NCBI GenBank assembly: GCA_017469405.1
Contig: JAFUGL010000014.1
Location: 1 to 64,000, forward strand
DNA length: 64,000 bases
Direction of reading: 5' to 3'
DNA from: Lachnospiraceae bacterium
GTDB lineage: Bacteria > Bacillota > Clostridia > Lachnospirales > Lachnospiraceae
Within the stretch, counting starts at the first letter, position 1. The number at the start of each line of letters is the position of its first letter. Made by a program: the position numbers and the translations under genes. Under the pieces are notes generated by a model that was not told where the DNA came from, searched no databases, and saw only the letters and a program-made list of their open reading frames with translations. This document shows positions 25,387 through 34,604 of the stretch, one piece after another.

Positions 25387-26055
25387 ATGAATTACGTTTT
25401 CTACGTAACTGATGAAATGGATGCTATACCTTTTTCCGGACGACTTCGTAAGATGGATGCGGGAAGGGAAGTAGCAGAACATATAAGAACTGATATGAAG
25501 AGGTGTACTGTATTAAAGTATACCGAATATACCGGTGAGAGATTGGAGGCTGACAGTGTTGGCATAGTTTTTCCTGCACATAGTTGGGGTATCTCACTTG
25601 CAATATATTCTTTTATGCAGAATTTGAGAGTCGGAAAAGATACTTATCTATATGCCGTATGTGTCGGTGAACATCTTGATTATGAATCAACAAGTCATTT
25701 CAAGATAATTGAACAGTTCCGCCGTATCATAGAAAAAAAAGGATTAAACAGAAAATCTGATATATTTGTAAGGTGTAAGGGAATTAAAAGAGAGATTTCA
25801 AAAGATTACGACAATGATTATGATATGGGAAGTTCTTTTGTACCCGAAGAAAGAATCGGAAATATATTAGATGGACTTTTATATCATAGTTTTGATGAGT
25901 TGAAAAATAAGCCGCGTATTGAAAAACAGTATAATGAATTTGGTTTGAATTATGGGTATTCGTTTGAAAAAACCGGCAAGACAAGAGCTAAACTTAACAA
26001 TATTTATCTGGATGATTCAATGTTTGCCGGTGTAAGGTTTAGTAAGGTTATATAA
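25387..26055 (+). CDS. flavodoxin-like protein without ferredoxin domain
   Basis: A 222-residue protein. VGIVFPAHSWGISLAIYSF (about 58-76) resembles the second half of the FMN-binding fold in EFR1-type flavodoxin/ferredoxin proteins. The first phosphate-binding loop is not canonical: YVFYVTDEMDA replaces the S-x-T-G-N-T loop. No Cys-rich iron-sulfur motif follows, unlike full EFR1 proteins. FMN binding is thus uncertain. It overlaps no gene, starts 2 bases after tetR behind GGAGG, and ends before a terminator, so the two genes form an operon. Confidence 0.55.
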   Translation: MNYVFYVTDEMDAIPFSGRLRKMDAGREVAEHIRTDMKRCTVLKYTEYTGERLEADSVGIVFPAHSWGISLAIYSFMQNLRVGKDTYLYAVCVGEHLDYESTSHFKIIEQFRRIIEKKGLNRKSDIFVRCKGIKREISKDYDNDYDMGSSFVPEERIGNILDGLLYHSFDELKNKPRIEKQYNEFGLNYGYSFEKTGKTRAKLNNIYLDDSMFAGVRFSKVI

Positions 26056-26085
26056 GATTATTTCTTTTTTTGTTAACCTCCTATA

Positions 26086-26130
26086 AAGGGTCACTCTGTA
26101 AAGTTATATGCAGGGTGGCCTTCCTTTTTT
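26086..26130 (+). terminator. terminator of the TetR/flavodoxin operon
   Basis: A stem of about 12 bp with one bulged G (26086-26098 with 26111-26122), then CCTTTTTT. Its stem sequence resembles that of the terminator at 1215-1244 (AAGGGTCAC against GTGGCC). Confidence 0.7.
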
Positions 26131-26246
26131 GTTATAAAATCATCAGAAAATTAACGGAACAATACAAATGTATAGATGATAATTTAAATGTTAAAAATAA
26201 TGTTTGAAATAATATTTTAAATTCTTATTAAAAAAACAACAAAAAC

Positions 26247-26275
26247 TTGTATTTAAAGGTTATGTTTGGTATAAT
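26247..26275 (+). promoter_or_regulatory. promoter of the class A PBP gene
   Basis: TTGTAT (26247-26252), a 17-base spacer and a perfect TATAAT (26270-26275), 59 bases before the ATG. Confidence 0.7.
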
Positions 26276-26334
26276 ATTACAGCGAATGTTTTCTTGGAAA
26301 TATTACTATATTTATATATATTTAGGAGGCAGTA

Positions 26335-27870
26335 ATGGGTTATTCAAAAGCGGAAACAATGAAAAAGCAAAAAAAGCTTGTTTCCAAGGCACAAAGATAT
26401 AAACGTAAGGTATTGGTAAATATGCTTAAAATAGTGTTGCTTGCGTTTCTTGCAGTAATTATAGCAGGAGCGGGAGCAGTATTTGGTATGATGAAGGGAA
26501 TTTTGGATAATGCTCCTGATATCAATCAGATCAGTATCATGCCAAAGGGCTTTAAAACATTCATCTATGATGCAGACGGTAATCCTGAGACGGAGATTTC
26601 AACTATCGGTTCAGATCGTGTATATGTATATTATGAGGATATCCCTCAGGACTTTATTAACGCTTTTGTTGCCATTGAGGATGAGCGTTACTGGACTCAT
26701 AATGGTATAGATGTAAGGGGTATAGCCAGAGCATTTGTTGAGGGTGCAAGGTCAGGTAATTTCGACCAGGGTGCATCAACTATTACTCAGCAGCTTATAA
26801 AAAATGAGGTATTTAATGTAGGCCTTGGTGAGACTACATTTATGGACAAGCTTGAAAGAAAGATACAGGAACAGTATCTTGCCATGGAGCTTGAAAAGAA
26901 GTATTCAAAGGAGCAGATTATTGAATGTTACCTTAATACTATTTATCTTGGACGTGGTGTAAATGGTATTCAGGCTGCTTCCACAAAGTACTTTAATAAA
27001 GATATAGATGAACTTACAGTTTCAGAAATGGCAACAATAGCAGGTATCACACAGAATCCTACAAAGTATGATCCTACCAGATTCCCGGAGGAAAGTGCCA
27101 AAAGAAGAGAAAGAGTTCTCAATAAGATGCTTGAACTTGAGTATATAACCAAAGCTCAGTATGATGAGGCTATGGCTGATGACGTATTTGGAAGAATAGC
27201 AGAGGTTCAGCAGATTAAAGAAGCTGAGGGTGATGTCTATTCTTATTATACTGATAAAATCCTTGTAGATCTTAAAACTGATTTTATGGAGCTTTACGGA
27301 TGTACCGAGCAGGAGGCTTCACAGCTTATATTTACCGGAGGTTATTCTGTTTATTCGGTACAGGATAAAAATATTCAGCAGATATGTGACAATGTAATTA
27401 ATGATACAAGCTATTATGGTAACGGTACCAGAGTAGGACTTGATTATAACCTGACGATTCTTGATGCTGACGGAGAGACTGTTCATAACTATTCGATAGG
27501 TCATCTGCTAAAGTATTTCAGGGATAAAACAGGTGATTCAAAATTTAATAATATATTTAATGACGAGGCTTCAGCAAGGGCGGCTGCAGATGAATTTAAG
27601 GAAGCCATGCTGATTCGAACCGGAGGCACTTATAGTGGTGAGAGTTTTACTGTATCGCCACAGCCACAGTTCTCATTTACGATTATGGACCAACATACAG
27701 GATATGTTAAGGCAATAGTCGGAGGAAGAGGAGATAAGACCACTAACCGAAGTTTGGACAGAGCTACTGATTCTCCAAGACAGCCGGGTTCTACTTTTAA
27801 GATTCTTGCAGCATATCTTCCTCTTATAGATGCATGCGGAGGCGGACTTGCGATGCCGTTTACGGATTAA
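26335..27870 (+). CDS. penicillin-binding protein 1A, N-terminal part (ends at an in-frame TAA)
   Basis: First 511 codons of a class A (bifunctional) penicillin-binding protein. It has a cytoplasmic basic N-terminus, a membrane helix (about 29-52), and the glycosyltransferase 51 domain (about 70-250). That domain shows AIEDERYWTHNGID with its catalytic Glu and DQGASTITQQLIKN. The start of the transpeptidase domain follows with the active-site Ser in RQPGSTFK (about 487-494). Translation meets TAA at 27868-27870. The same frame continues for 468 more codons with the missing motifs, so this is one gene broken by one codon. If the stop holds, the product keeps a glycosyltransferase but has an incomplete transpeptidase. 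Confidence 0.85.
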   Translation: MGYSKAETMKKQKKLVSKAQRYKRKVLVNMLKIVLLAFLAVIIAGAGAVFGMMKGILDNAPDINQISIMPKGFKTFIYDADGNPETEISTIGSDRVYVYYEDIPQDFINAFVAIEDERYWTHNGIDVRGIARAFVEGARSGNFDQGASTITQQLIKNEVFNVGLGETTFMDKLERKIQEQYLAMELEKKYSKEQIIECYLNTIYLGRGVNGIQAASTKYFNKDIDELTVSEMATIAGITQNPTKYDPTRFPEESAKRRERVLNKMLELEYITKAQYDEAMADDVFGRIAEVQQIKEAEGDVYSYYTDKILVDLKTDFMELYGCTEQEASQLIFTGGYSVYSVQDKNIQQICDNVINDTSYYGNGTRVGLDYNLTILDADGETVHNYSIGHLLKYFRDKTGDSKFNNIFNDEASARAAADEFKEAMLIRTGGTYSGESFTVSPQPQFSFTIMDQHTGYVKAIVGGRGDKTTNRSLDRATDSPRQPGSTFKILAAYLPLIDACGGGLAMPFTD

Positions 27871-27894
27871 CCTCTTAAGTATGCCAATGGTGTA

Positions 27895-29274
27895 ATGGTT
27901 CATAACTGGTGGGGTAATTCCTACAGAGGCCCTGTTACTGTCAGAAAGGCTATTCAGGATTCCATGAATGTCATAGCAGTTAAAGCTATAACTGTTGCAA
28001 CACCTGAGCTTGCCTACAAGTATCTTACAGACGTAGGACTTACAACTATAGTTGATTATGATGTAGATGCGGATGGAAACATCATATCTGATATAAACCA
28101 GGCGACAGCACTTGGTGGACTTACTAAGGGTGTTACTACTTATGAGATGACAGCCGCATACGGTGCTATAGCCAACAATGGAATGTATGTAAAACCGGTA
28201 GTATATTCGAAGGTTGTTGATCACGAAGGAAATGTTGTTATAGATAATACCACTCCTACTACAAGAAGGGTAATGAAAGAGACTACCTCATGGCAGCTTA
28301 TAGATGCTATGAAGTCGGTTTTAAATGGAGGTACGGGTGGATCTGCCAGAATGACGACCGGTATCAAGTGTGCGGGTAAGACAGGTACTACTTCAAATAC
28401 TTATGACCTTTGGTTCTGTGGTATGACACCTTACTATACTGCATCTATTTGGATGGGATTTGATTCAAATATCAATATGGGTGGATATAATCAGAGTCTT
28501 CACTGCAGAATGTGGAGAGATATAATGGATCAGATAGCAACTATGGAAGGTCAGGATCCGTCTGTTGATTTTGAAAGACCGGATGGAATTACAACCGTAA
28601 CCTTATGTCAGATTACAGGTAAGCTTCCGGGAGAAGGATGTCCTACCTTTACTGATTATTATGCAGCAGCTGATGTTCCGGGACAAAGATGTCCGGGTCA
28701 TAAGACCTACACCTTCTGTCGTGAGTCAAAGTGTATCGCAACCTCACAATGTCCTGATACTATAACATTTACAGTTGAGATTGATGAGGCAACAGGTCAG
28801 ACCAGACTTGTAAGTACTTCCGGTGGTGAAAGTGCAGATGGATATGCGATAACGGAAGAAACATGTCCACTTCATCCTGAGGTGGCTGATGAGATTACAA
28901 TTAATTCAGCGGCCGGTGAAGGTGGAACAATTTCAGCATCCGTAACATGTGAGAGAGGTTCTTCGGTTACATTCTATATTACACCTAATGAAGGATATGC
29001 AATAGCGGATGTAACTGTAAACGGTCAAAGTGTTGGAAAAGTATCAAGCTATACTTTTGAAGATGTTCAGGATAATGCTAATATAAGTGCTGCATTTGTA
29101 AGTACGGGAGGTACCACACCACCTACAACTCAGGCACCGCCTACAACTCAGGCACCACCTACAACCCAGGCACCGCCTACAACCCAGGCACCGCCTGAAG
29201 AACCTACAACCCAGGCACCGTCTGAGGAACCGACTACAACCCAGGCACCGTCTGAAGAAGTGCCTGCAACATAG
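27895..29274 (+). CDS. penicillin-binding protein 1A, C-terminal part in the same frame
   Basis: Continuation of the upstream gene in the same reading frame, with 8 codons between the TAA and the first ATG. It carries the rest of the transpeptidase domain, including the S-x-N motif (QDSMNVIAVKA) and the KTGTT motif (GKTGTTSNTYDLWFCGMTP). Next are a Cys-rich segment near the middle and a beta-domain (GEGGTISASVTC, resembling Big_2/DUF-type repeats). A Pro/Thr-rich TTQAPP tail ends it. There is no convincing ribosome binding site before 27895, so independent translation is unlikely. The catalytic Ser lies upstream of the stop, so this fragment alone would be inactive. Confidence 0.8.
   Translation: MVHNWWGNSYRGPVTVRKAIQDSMNVIAVKAITVATPELAYKYLTDVGLTTIVDYDVDADGNIISDINQATALGGLTKGVTTYEMTAAYGAIANNGMYVKPVVYSKVVDHEGNVVIDNTTPTTRRVMKETTSWQLIDAMKSVLNGGTGGSARMTTGIKCAGKTGTTSNTYDLWFCGMTPYYTASIWMGFDSNINMGGYNQSLHCRMWRDIMDQIATMEGQDPSVDFERPDGITTVTLCQITGKLPGEGCPTFTDYYAAADVPGQRCPGHKTYTFCRESKCIATSQCPDTITFTVEIDEATGQTRLVSTSGGESADGYAITEETCPLHPEVADEITINSAAGEGGTISASVTCERGSSVTFYITPNEGYAIADVTVNGQSVGKVSSYTFEDVQDNANISAAFVSTGGTTPPTTQAPPTTQAPPTTQAPPTTQAPPEEPTTQAPSEEPTTTQAPSEEVPAT
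29119..29190 (+). repeat. four tandem 18-bp units coding PPTTQA
   Basis: Units of 18 bases with consensus CC(A/G)CCTACAAC(T/C)CAGGCA, followed by degenerate copies to about 29250. They encode the Pro/Thr-rich C-terminal tail of the PBP, probably a flexible wall-spanning segment. Copy number is expected to vary between strains. Confidence 0.75.
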
Positions 29275-29277
29275 GAA

Positions 29278-29305
29278 TTGACAGAGGCAATGGTATCAGA
29301 ATAAT
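29278..29305 (+). promoter_or_regulatory. probable promoter of glgA
   Basis: TTGACA (29278-29283), a 16-base spacer and AATAAT (29300-29305), starting 4 bases after the PBP stop codon and 54 bases before glgA. It gives glgA its own transcript start. Confidence 0.5.
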
Positions 29306-29358
29306 AAATGAAATATGAATAATATATGTGAATACATCAAAAACAGGAGGGGTATTGT

Positions 29359-30795
29359 ATGAAAAAAGTAGCTTACATTGCATCAGAATGTGTACCATTT
29401 GTTAAGACCGGAGGATTAGCGGATGTTGTTGGTACACTTCCAAGGATATTTGATAAAAAGGAATATGACGTTCGTGTCATAATGCCGAATTATATGTGCC
29501 TTCCGGCTAAGTTTAAGAGTAAGATGAGATATATTACACACTTTCATATGGACATAGGCTGGAAACAGCAGTATGTGGGAATTATGTATCTTGAGTATGA
29601 AGGTGTACCTGTATATTTTATTGACAATGAGTATTATTTTAACGGATTTAATATCTATGGTGATGTAAAGTGGGATATTGAGAAATTCTGCTATTTCAGT
29701 AAAGCTGCTCTTGCAATTTTGCCGAGTATAGGATTCCAGCCTGACATAGTTCATTGTCATGACTGGCAGGCAGGACTTGTTCCGGTATATCTTAAGACAT
29801 TATTTGCAAGTAATCCTTTTTACTCCGGTATTAAGTCGATAATGACCATACATAACCTTCAGTTCCAGGGCAAGTGGGACATCAGAACAATTCAAGAGTA
29901 TTCGGGACTTCCTGAATATGTATTTACACCGGATAAGCTTGAGCTTAACAAAGATGCAAGTATGCTTAAGGGCGGTCTTGTATATGCCGATAAGATTACA
30001 ACTGTATCAAATACATATGCTCAGGAAATCCAGACACCTCAATACGGTGAAGGTCTTGATGGCCTTTTGTCAGCGAGAAGAGAGTCTCTTTGGGGTATCG
30101 TAAACGGTATCGATTATGATGATTATAATCCTGCTACAGATAAGAAAATTTTCAAAAACTATACTATTAAGAATTTTAGAAAGAATAAGGTTGTCAATAA
30201 GAGAGAGCTTCAGAAGAAGCTTGGCCTTCCGGTTGATGACAATGCCTATATGATAGGTATTATTTCAAGACTTACAGACCAGAAAGGTCTTGATCTGGTA
30301 GACAGAGCCATGAATGATATCTGTACTGACGGAACCCAGTTTGTAGTTCTTGGTACAGGTGACAGAAGATATGAGGAGATGTTTAAGTATTATCAGGGCT
30401 TCCATCCTGCTAAAGTATCTGCAAATATTTTCTATTCGGATGATTTGTCACATGAGATATATGCAGCCTGTGATGCGATGCTTGTTCCGTCAAGATTTGA
30501 ACCTTGCGGACTTACACAGCTCATGGCACTTAGATATGGTACCCTTCCTATAGTTCGTGAAACAGGCGGACTTAAGGATACTGTTCAGCCTTACAATGAA
30601 TTTGAAGGAACAGGAACCGGATTCTCATTTGCAAACTATGATGCATTTGAATTGCTTAACACAATTAATTACTCCAAGAAAGTATTCTTTGATGATAAGG
30701 ATGCATGGGCTAATATGCAGGAAAGAGCAATGCAGCAAAATTACAGCTGGACTAATTCGGCGGAAATTTATCAAAGACTTTATGAGCAGATATAA
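29359..30795 (+). CDS. glgA: glycogen synthase
   Basis: A 478-residue GT5 glycosyltransferase that extends alpha-1,4-glucan from ADP-glucose. The N-terminal KTGGLADV loop binds the nucleotide sugar. HCHDWQAGLVP, the YGEGLDGLL region, and the C-terminal GT-B catalytic segment (PSRFEPCGLTQLMALRYGT, then ETGGLKDTV) match bacterial GlgA. Length is typical (about 477). GGAGGGG before the ATG supports the start. No other glycogen genes adjoin it. A hairpin terminator follows. Confidence 0.95.
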   Translation: MKKVAYIASECVPFVKTGGLADVVGTLPRIFDKKEYDVRVIMPNYMCLPAKFKSKMRYITHFHMDIGWKQQYVGIMYLEYEGVPVYFIDNEYYFNGFNIYGDVKWDIEKFCYFSKAALAILPSIGFQPDIVHCHDWQAGLVPVYLKTLFASNPFYSGIKSIMTIHNLQFQGKWDIRTIQEYSGLPEYVFTPDKLELNKDASMLKGGLVYADKITTVSNTYAQEIQTPQYGEGLDGLLSARRESLWGIVNGIDYDDYNPATDKKIFKNYTIKNFRKNKVVNKRELQKKLGLPVDDNAYMIGIISRLTDQKGLDLVDRAMNDICTDGTQFVVLGTGDRRYEEMFKYYQGFHPAKVSANIFYSDDLSHEIYAACDAMLVPSRFEPCGLTQLMALRYGTLPIVRETGGLKDTVQPYNEFEGTGTGFSFANYDAFELLNTINYSKKVFFDDKDAWANMQERAMQQNYSWTNSAEIYQRLYEQI

Positions 30796-30825
30796 AGAAT
30801 AATAAAAATTATAATTATATTTTAT

Positions 30826-30864
30826 ATTATAGGGGGATTTAAAAATCCTCCTATAATGGTTTTG
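30826..30864 (+). terminator. terminator of glgA
   Basis: A 13-bp stem (30826-30838 with 30845-30857, one G-U) with a 6-base loop, followed by GGTTTT. The T-run is short, so termination may be partial. Confidence 0.6.
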
Positions 30865-30878
30865 TGAGGTATCATGTT

Positions 30879-32672
30879 ATGGCTATGGATGGCGTTTCGA
30901 TAGCGGGAATTGTATATGAGCTTAAGAATAGGATTGTAGGCGGAAGGATTTATAAGATTTACCAGCCGGAGGAGGATGAGATTTGTCTTGTGATTAAAAA
31001 TAAGACGGATGAGGGTAATACTTCGGACAGACTGGTGCTTTCGGCCAATGCAGGACTTCCTATGGTTTATATAAGCGATAAAAATAAGGATAATCCGGCG
31101 GTTGCGCCTAATTTTTGTATGCTTTTAAGAAAGCATATAGGTAATGGCAGAATTAAGGGTATAAGCCAGCCTGATTTTGAAAGAATTATTGAGTTTGAGA
31201 TAGAACATCTTGATGAGATGGGTGATCTGTGTACAAAAAAACTGGTTGTAGAGATAATGGGAAAGCACAGCAATATTATCTTTATTGACGGAGATGGTAT
31301 TATCATTGACAGCATTAAGCACATTTCACATGCAATAAGCTCTGTACGTGAGGTTCTTCCGGGAAGAAGTTATGAATATCCTCCGGATAAGGAAAAGATT
31401 AGTCCGGTAAATCCGGATGTTAATTATTTTATTAATCGGGTTATGGCTAAGCCTGAGAGCGTTTCTAAGGCTATCTATACATTCTACAAGGGCATTTCAC
31501 CGGTTATTGCAAATGAGATAGTTTTTCGTTCAAAGGTTGACAAGGATAATACTGAGGCTCTTAGTCTTACTGAAAAGGATGACATTTTTAATTGCTTCAA
31601 TGAGATGATGACTAAGATTGAAAAAGGTGAGTTTGAGCCGTGTATAGCATTTGACGGATATGAACCCAAAGAGTTTTCTTCGGTAAGACTCACATCCTTT
31701 GAAAAGGATGAGTTATCCGGCAATGAGCCTTCAAAGAATGCAAAAGGTTTAAAGCAATATAAAAGTATGTCGCCGGTTGTTTGCGATTATTACAGTAAAA
31801 AGAGTGTTGTTTCAAGGATGAAGCAGCATTCCACGGATCTAAGAAAGATTGTAGCAAATGCCGTTGAGAGAACATCAAAAAAATATGATCTTCAGCTTTC
31901 TCAGCTAAAAGATACGGAAAAACGTGATAAATATAAGGTATATGGTGAACTCCTTACAACTTATGGATATAATGCAAAGCCAAATGATAAAGAATTAGTA
32001 TGTGATAATTATTATACCGGAGAAAAGATTACAATTCCGCTTAAGCCTGAAAAAACAGCTATGGAGTGTGCTAAAGAGTATTTTGACAGATATAATAAGT
32101 TAAAGAGAACTTATGAAGCGCTAAGTGTGCTTACCGATGAAACAAAGAAGGAATTGGAATATCTTCTTTCTGTGAAAAATTCTCTTGAAATAGTAACCTC
32201 AGAAGGTGATTTAAAGCAGATAAAAGAGGAGCTTATAGAAAGCGGATATATAAAAGGAAGATTAAGTAAAAAAGGCGAGAAAAACCAGTCAAAAAGTAAG
32301 CCGTTACATTATATTTCATCGGATGGCTATGATATTTACGTAGGAAAAAATAATTACCAGAATGAGGAAGTATCATTTAAAATTGCTTCTTCAGAGGATA
32401 TATGGTTTCATGCAAAAAATATATCCGGTTCGCATGTTATAGTAAAGACCAATGGTGAAAAGGAGCTTCCTGATATGGTATATGAGGAGGCTGCCAGACT
32501 TGCGGCTTATTATTCGTCAGGAAGGGATAATAATAAGGTAGAGGTTGATTATACCGAAAGGCGTAATTTGAAGAAGCCTCCAAAGTCAAATCCCGGATAT
32601 GTAATTTATCATACCAATTATTCAATGACGATTGAACCTGATATAAACGGAATAAAAGAAATCGACCAATAA
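30879..32672 (+). CDS. rqcH: NFACT-family ribosome quality control protein RqcH
   Basis: A 597-residue protein of the Rqc2/NFACT family (formerly called fibronectin-binding protein). In bacteria RqcH binds stalled 50S subunits and recruits tRNA-Ala to add C-terminal alanine tails. The order is NFACT-N (about 1-200, with MAMDGVSIAGIVYEL and IGNGRI), a helix-hairpin segment, a central coiled coil (about 300-440), and NFACT-R (about 465-580, with GSHVIVKTNGEKELP and YTERRNLKKPP). The ATG at 30879 has TGAGGT 8 bases upstream; the in-frame GTG at 30864 is less likely. A terminator precedes it. Confidence 0.9.
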   Translation: MAMDGVSIAGIVYELKNRIVGGRIYKIYQPEEDEICLVIKNKTDEGNTSDRLVLSANAGLPMVYISDKNKDNPAVAPNFCMLLRKHIGNGRIKGISQPDFERIIEFEIEHLDEMGDLCTKKLVVEIMGKHSNIIFIDGDGIIIDSIKHISHAISSVREVLPGRSYEYPPDKEKISPVNPDVNYFINRVMAKPESVSKAIYTFYKGISPVIANEIVFRSKVDKDNTEALSLTEKDDIFNCFNEMMTKIEKGEFEPCIAFDGYEPKEFSSVRLTSFEKDELSGNEPSKNAKGLKQYKSMSPVVCDYYSKKSVVSRMKQHSTDLRKIVANAVERTSKKYDLQLSQLKDTEKRDKYKVYGELLTTYGYNAKPNDKELVCDNYYTGEKITIPLKPEKTAMECAKEYFDRYNKLKRTYEALSVLTDETKKELEYLLSVKNSLEIVTSEGDLKQIKEELIESGYIKGRLSKKGEKNQSKSKPLHYISSDGYDIYVGKNNYQNEEVSFKIASSEDIWFHAKNISGSHVIVKTNGEKELPDMVYEEAARLAAYYSSGRDNNKVEVDYTERRNLKKPPKSNPGYVIYHTNYSMTIEPDINGIKEIDQ

Positions 32673-32676
32673 TTCA

Positions 32677-32705
32677 TTGCTTTTTTTTCATTATTATACT
32701 ATAAT
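32677..32705 (+). promoter_or_regulatory. promoter of the yicC-gmk-rpoZ operon
   Basis: TTGCTT (32677-32682), a 17-base spacer and a perfect TATAAT (32700-32705), 49 bases before the yicC-like start. This drives the head of the large housekeeping cluster. Confidence 0.7.
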
Positions 32706-32754
32706 ATATTGGGTTTAAACGACATTATGTTTTAGCATAGGAAGGTAAAAAAAG

Positions 32755-33633
32755 TTGATAAAGAGCATGACAGGCTTCGGAAGAAGCGAAACAATAAACG
32801 TAGAAAGAAAGATTATTGTTGAGATAAAGGCTGTAAATCACAGATATTGTGATATGAATATAAAGCTTCCGAAAAGATTTAATCATTTTGAAGCTGATAT
32901 AAGAAATCTTCTTAAGGAAAGAATTCAACGTGGTAAGGTTGATATTTTTATAACCTATGAGGATTATACAAAGTCCAATGTCTGCGTAAAATATAATAAG
33001 GATATTGCAGCAGAATACATAGGATATTTGAGACAGATGGCAGAGGATTTTGATATAGCTGCTGATATTAAGACTTCAAATATCGGACGTTTTCCTGAGA
33101 TTTTCACATTGGAAGAGCAGTCTTCGGATGATGAAAGAATATGGGAGTATTTAAAAGCTTCATTGGATGAGGCTTGTGATAAATTTGTTGAAGCAAGAAT
33201 CAAAGAGGGAGAAAATCTTAAAAATGATTTAATCTCAAAGTTAGATAATATGCTTGAGATTGTTAATTTTATAGAAGAAAAATCGCCTCTTTTGATTGCC
33301 GATTACAAGAAAAAACTCATGGATAAAATAGATGAGCTAAATGCAAATGCCCAGATAGATGATCAAAGAATCGCGCTTGAGGTTACTCTTTATGCTGATA
33401 AGATTTGCGTAGACGAGGAGATTGTCAGATTAAAGAGTCATATCGAGAGTACAAAAAATATTCTCCTTGAGGGCGGAGCTGTAGGCAGAAAGCTTGACTT
33501 TATAGCACAGGAGATGAACAGAGAGGCTAATACTATACTAAGTAAATCCAATTCTCTCCAGATTTCCGACAGAGGTATAGAGTTAAAAACAGAGATAGAA
33601 AAGGTTAGGGAACAGATTCAAAATATTGAGTAA
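32755..33633 (+). CDS. YicC/YloC family endoribonuclease
   Basis: A 292-residue YicC-family protein, a group with reported endoribonuclease activity in RNA turnover. The N-terminus MIKSMTGFGRSE is the family signature and fixes a TTG start at 32755, backed by GGAAGG 9 bases upstream. The C-terminus has RKLDFIAQEMNREANTI and the TEIEKVREQIQNIE ending common to the family. It is followed by gmk and rpoZ, the usual Firmicutes order. Confidence 0.9.
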   Translation: MIKSMTGFGRSETINVERKIIVEIKAVNHRYCDMNIKLPKRFNHFEADIRNLLKERIQRGKVDIFITYEDYTKSNVCVKYNKDIAAEYIGYLRQMAEDFDIAADIKTSNIGRFPEIFTLEEQSSDDERIWEYLKASLDEACDKFVEARIKEGENLKNDLISKLDNMLEIVNFIEEKSPLLIADYKKKLMDKIDELNANAQIDDQRIALEVTLYADKICVDEEIVRLKSHIESTKNILLEGGAVGRKLDFIAQEMNREANTILSKSNSLQISDRGIELKTEIEKVREQIQNIE

Positions 33634-33671
33634 ATAAATCGAAAAATACATTAAAAAAAGCAGGTGATGAT

Positions 33672-34289
33672 ATGAATAAAGAAGGCTTTTTAATTGTTAT
33701 TTCCGGATTTTCCGGAGCAGGTAAGGGTACGGTTGTAAAACGTCTGGTAGAAGAATATGGATACAGCTTATCCATATCAGCTACAACCAGAGCTCCGAGA
33801 GAGGGAGAGGAAAACGGAAGAGAGTATTATTTTAAAACGGTTGCTGAATTCCAAAATCTCATAGATTACAATGGTTTTATCGAGTGGGCACAGTATGTAG
33901 ACAACTACTACGGCACACCTAGAAAGTTTGTTGAGCAGGAGATGAGGGAAGGCAGAGATGTTATTCTTGAGATAGAGGTTCAGGGTGCGATGAATGTTAA
34001 GAAGCAGTATCCAAATGCACTTTTAATATTTGTTACTGCACCGGATGCGGAAAGTCTCAGGGAAAGACTGGCAGGAAGAGGTACAGAAAGCGAAGAAGTG
34101 ATTAATAAGCGGCTTATGAGAGCTGCCCAGGAATCAGATGATATAGATGCTTATGATTATATAGTAATAAATGATGAGGTTGAAGAATGTGTAAAGACCG
34201 TTCATTCAATAATCGTAAGTAATAAGTGCTTAAGAGGCAATAATTTAGAATTTATAGAATCAATAAAGGGAGAGCTTAAGGCTCTATAA
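33672..34289 (+). CDS. gmk: guanylate kinase
   Basis: A 205-residue enzyme converting GMP to GDP with ATP. The P-loop GFSGAGKGT lies at 13-21. The GMP-binding segment ATTRAPREGEENGREYYF and the LEIEVQGAMNVK motif follow. Length is typical. GGTGATG before the ATG is a usable ribosome binding site. The gene sits between yicC and rpoZ; all contribute to nucleotide and RNA metabolism. Confidence 0.96.
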   Translation: MNKEGFLIVISGFSGAGKGTVVKRLVEEYGYSLSISATTRAPREGEENGREYYFKTVAEFQNLIDYNGFIEWAQYVDNYYGTPRKFVEQEMREGRDVILEIEVQGAMNVKKQYPNALLIFVTAPDAESLRERLAGRGTESEEVINKRLMRAAQESDDIDAYDYIVINDEVEECVKTVHSIIVSNKCLRGNNLEFIESIKGELKAL

Positions 34290-34310
34290 GATATAGGAAG
34301 GAGAAAAGAT

Positions 34311-34544
34311 ATGTTACATCCATCATACACAGATTTAATGGCAGTAGTTAACAGTGACGTAGAGGAGGGCGAGCATCCTGTAGTTCAGAGCCGTTATTCA
34401 ATCGTAATGGCAACCTCAAAGAGAGCCAGACAGATTATCGCCGGTGACGAACCATTGGTTGAAGCAAGCGACAAGAAACCACTGTCAATTGCTGTTGAAG
34501 AGTTATATAATGGCAAGGTAAAGATTGTCGGAGATGATGAATAA
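34311..34544 (+). CDS. rpoZ: RNA polymerase omega subunit
   Basis: A 77-residue omega subunit. YSIVMATSKRARQI is the conserved core that wraps the beta-prime C-terminus and helps assembly. It follows gmk by 21 bases with AAGGAGAA upstream. A hairpin lies right after it, so part of the transcription may stop here before murE. Confidence 0.93.
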   Translation: MLHPSYTDLMAVVNSDVEEGEHPVVQSRYSIVMATSKRARQIIAGDEPLVEASDKKPLSIAVEELYNGKVKIVGDDE

Positions 34545-34551
34545 TAGTTAC

Positions 34552-34591
34552 AGGGCTGTCGCAAGTATGCAGCAGCCCTTAATTACTTTTT
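34552..34591 (+). terminator. probable partial terminator after rpoZ
   Basis: A 7-bp GC-rich stem (34552-34558 with 34573-34579, extendable by one G-U) followed by TTAATTACTTTTT. The T-run is delayed, so it may only attenuate. Confidence 0.45.
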
Positions 34592-34604
34592 GGGAGGTTT
34601 TTAT

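Noticed and set aside
29119..29190. CRISPR or mobile repeat
   Set aside because: The 18-bp units are in frame and code for the PPTTQA tail of the PBP.
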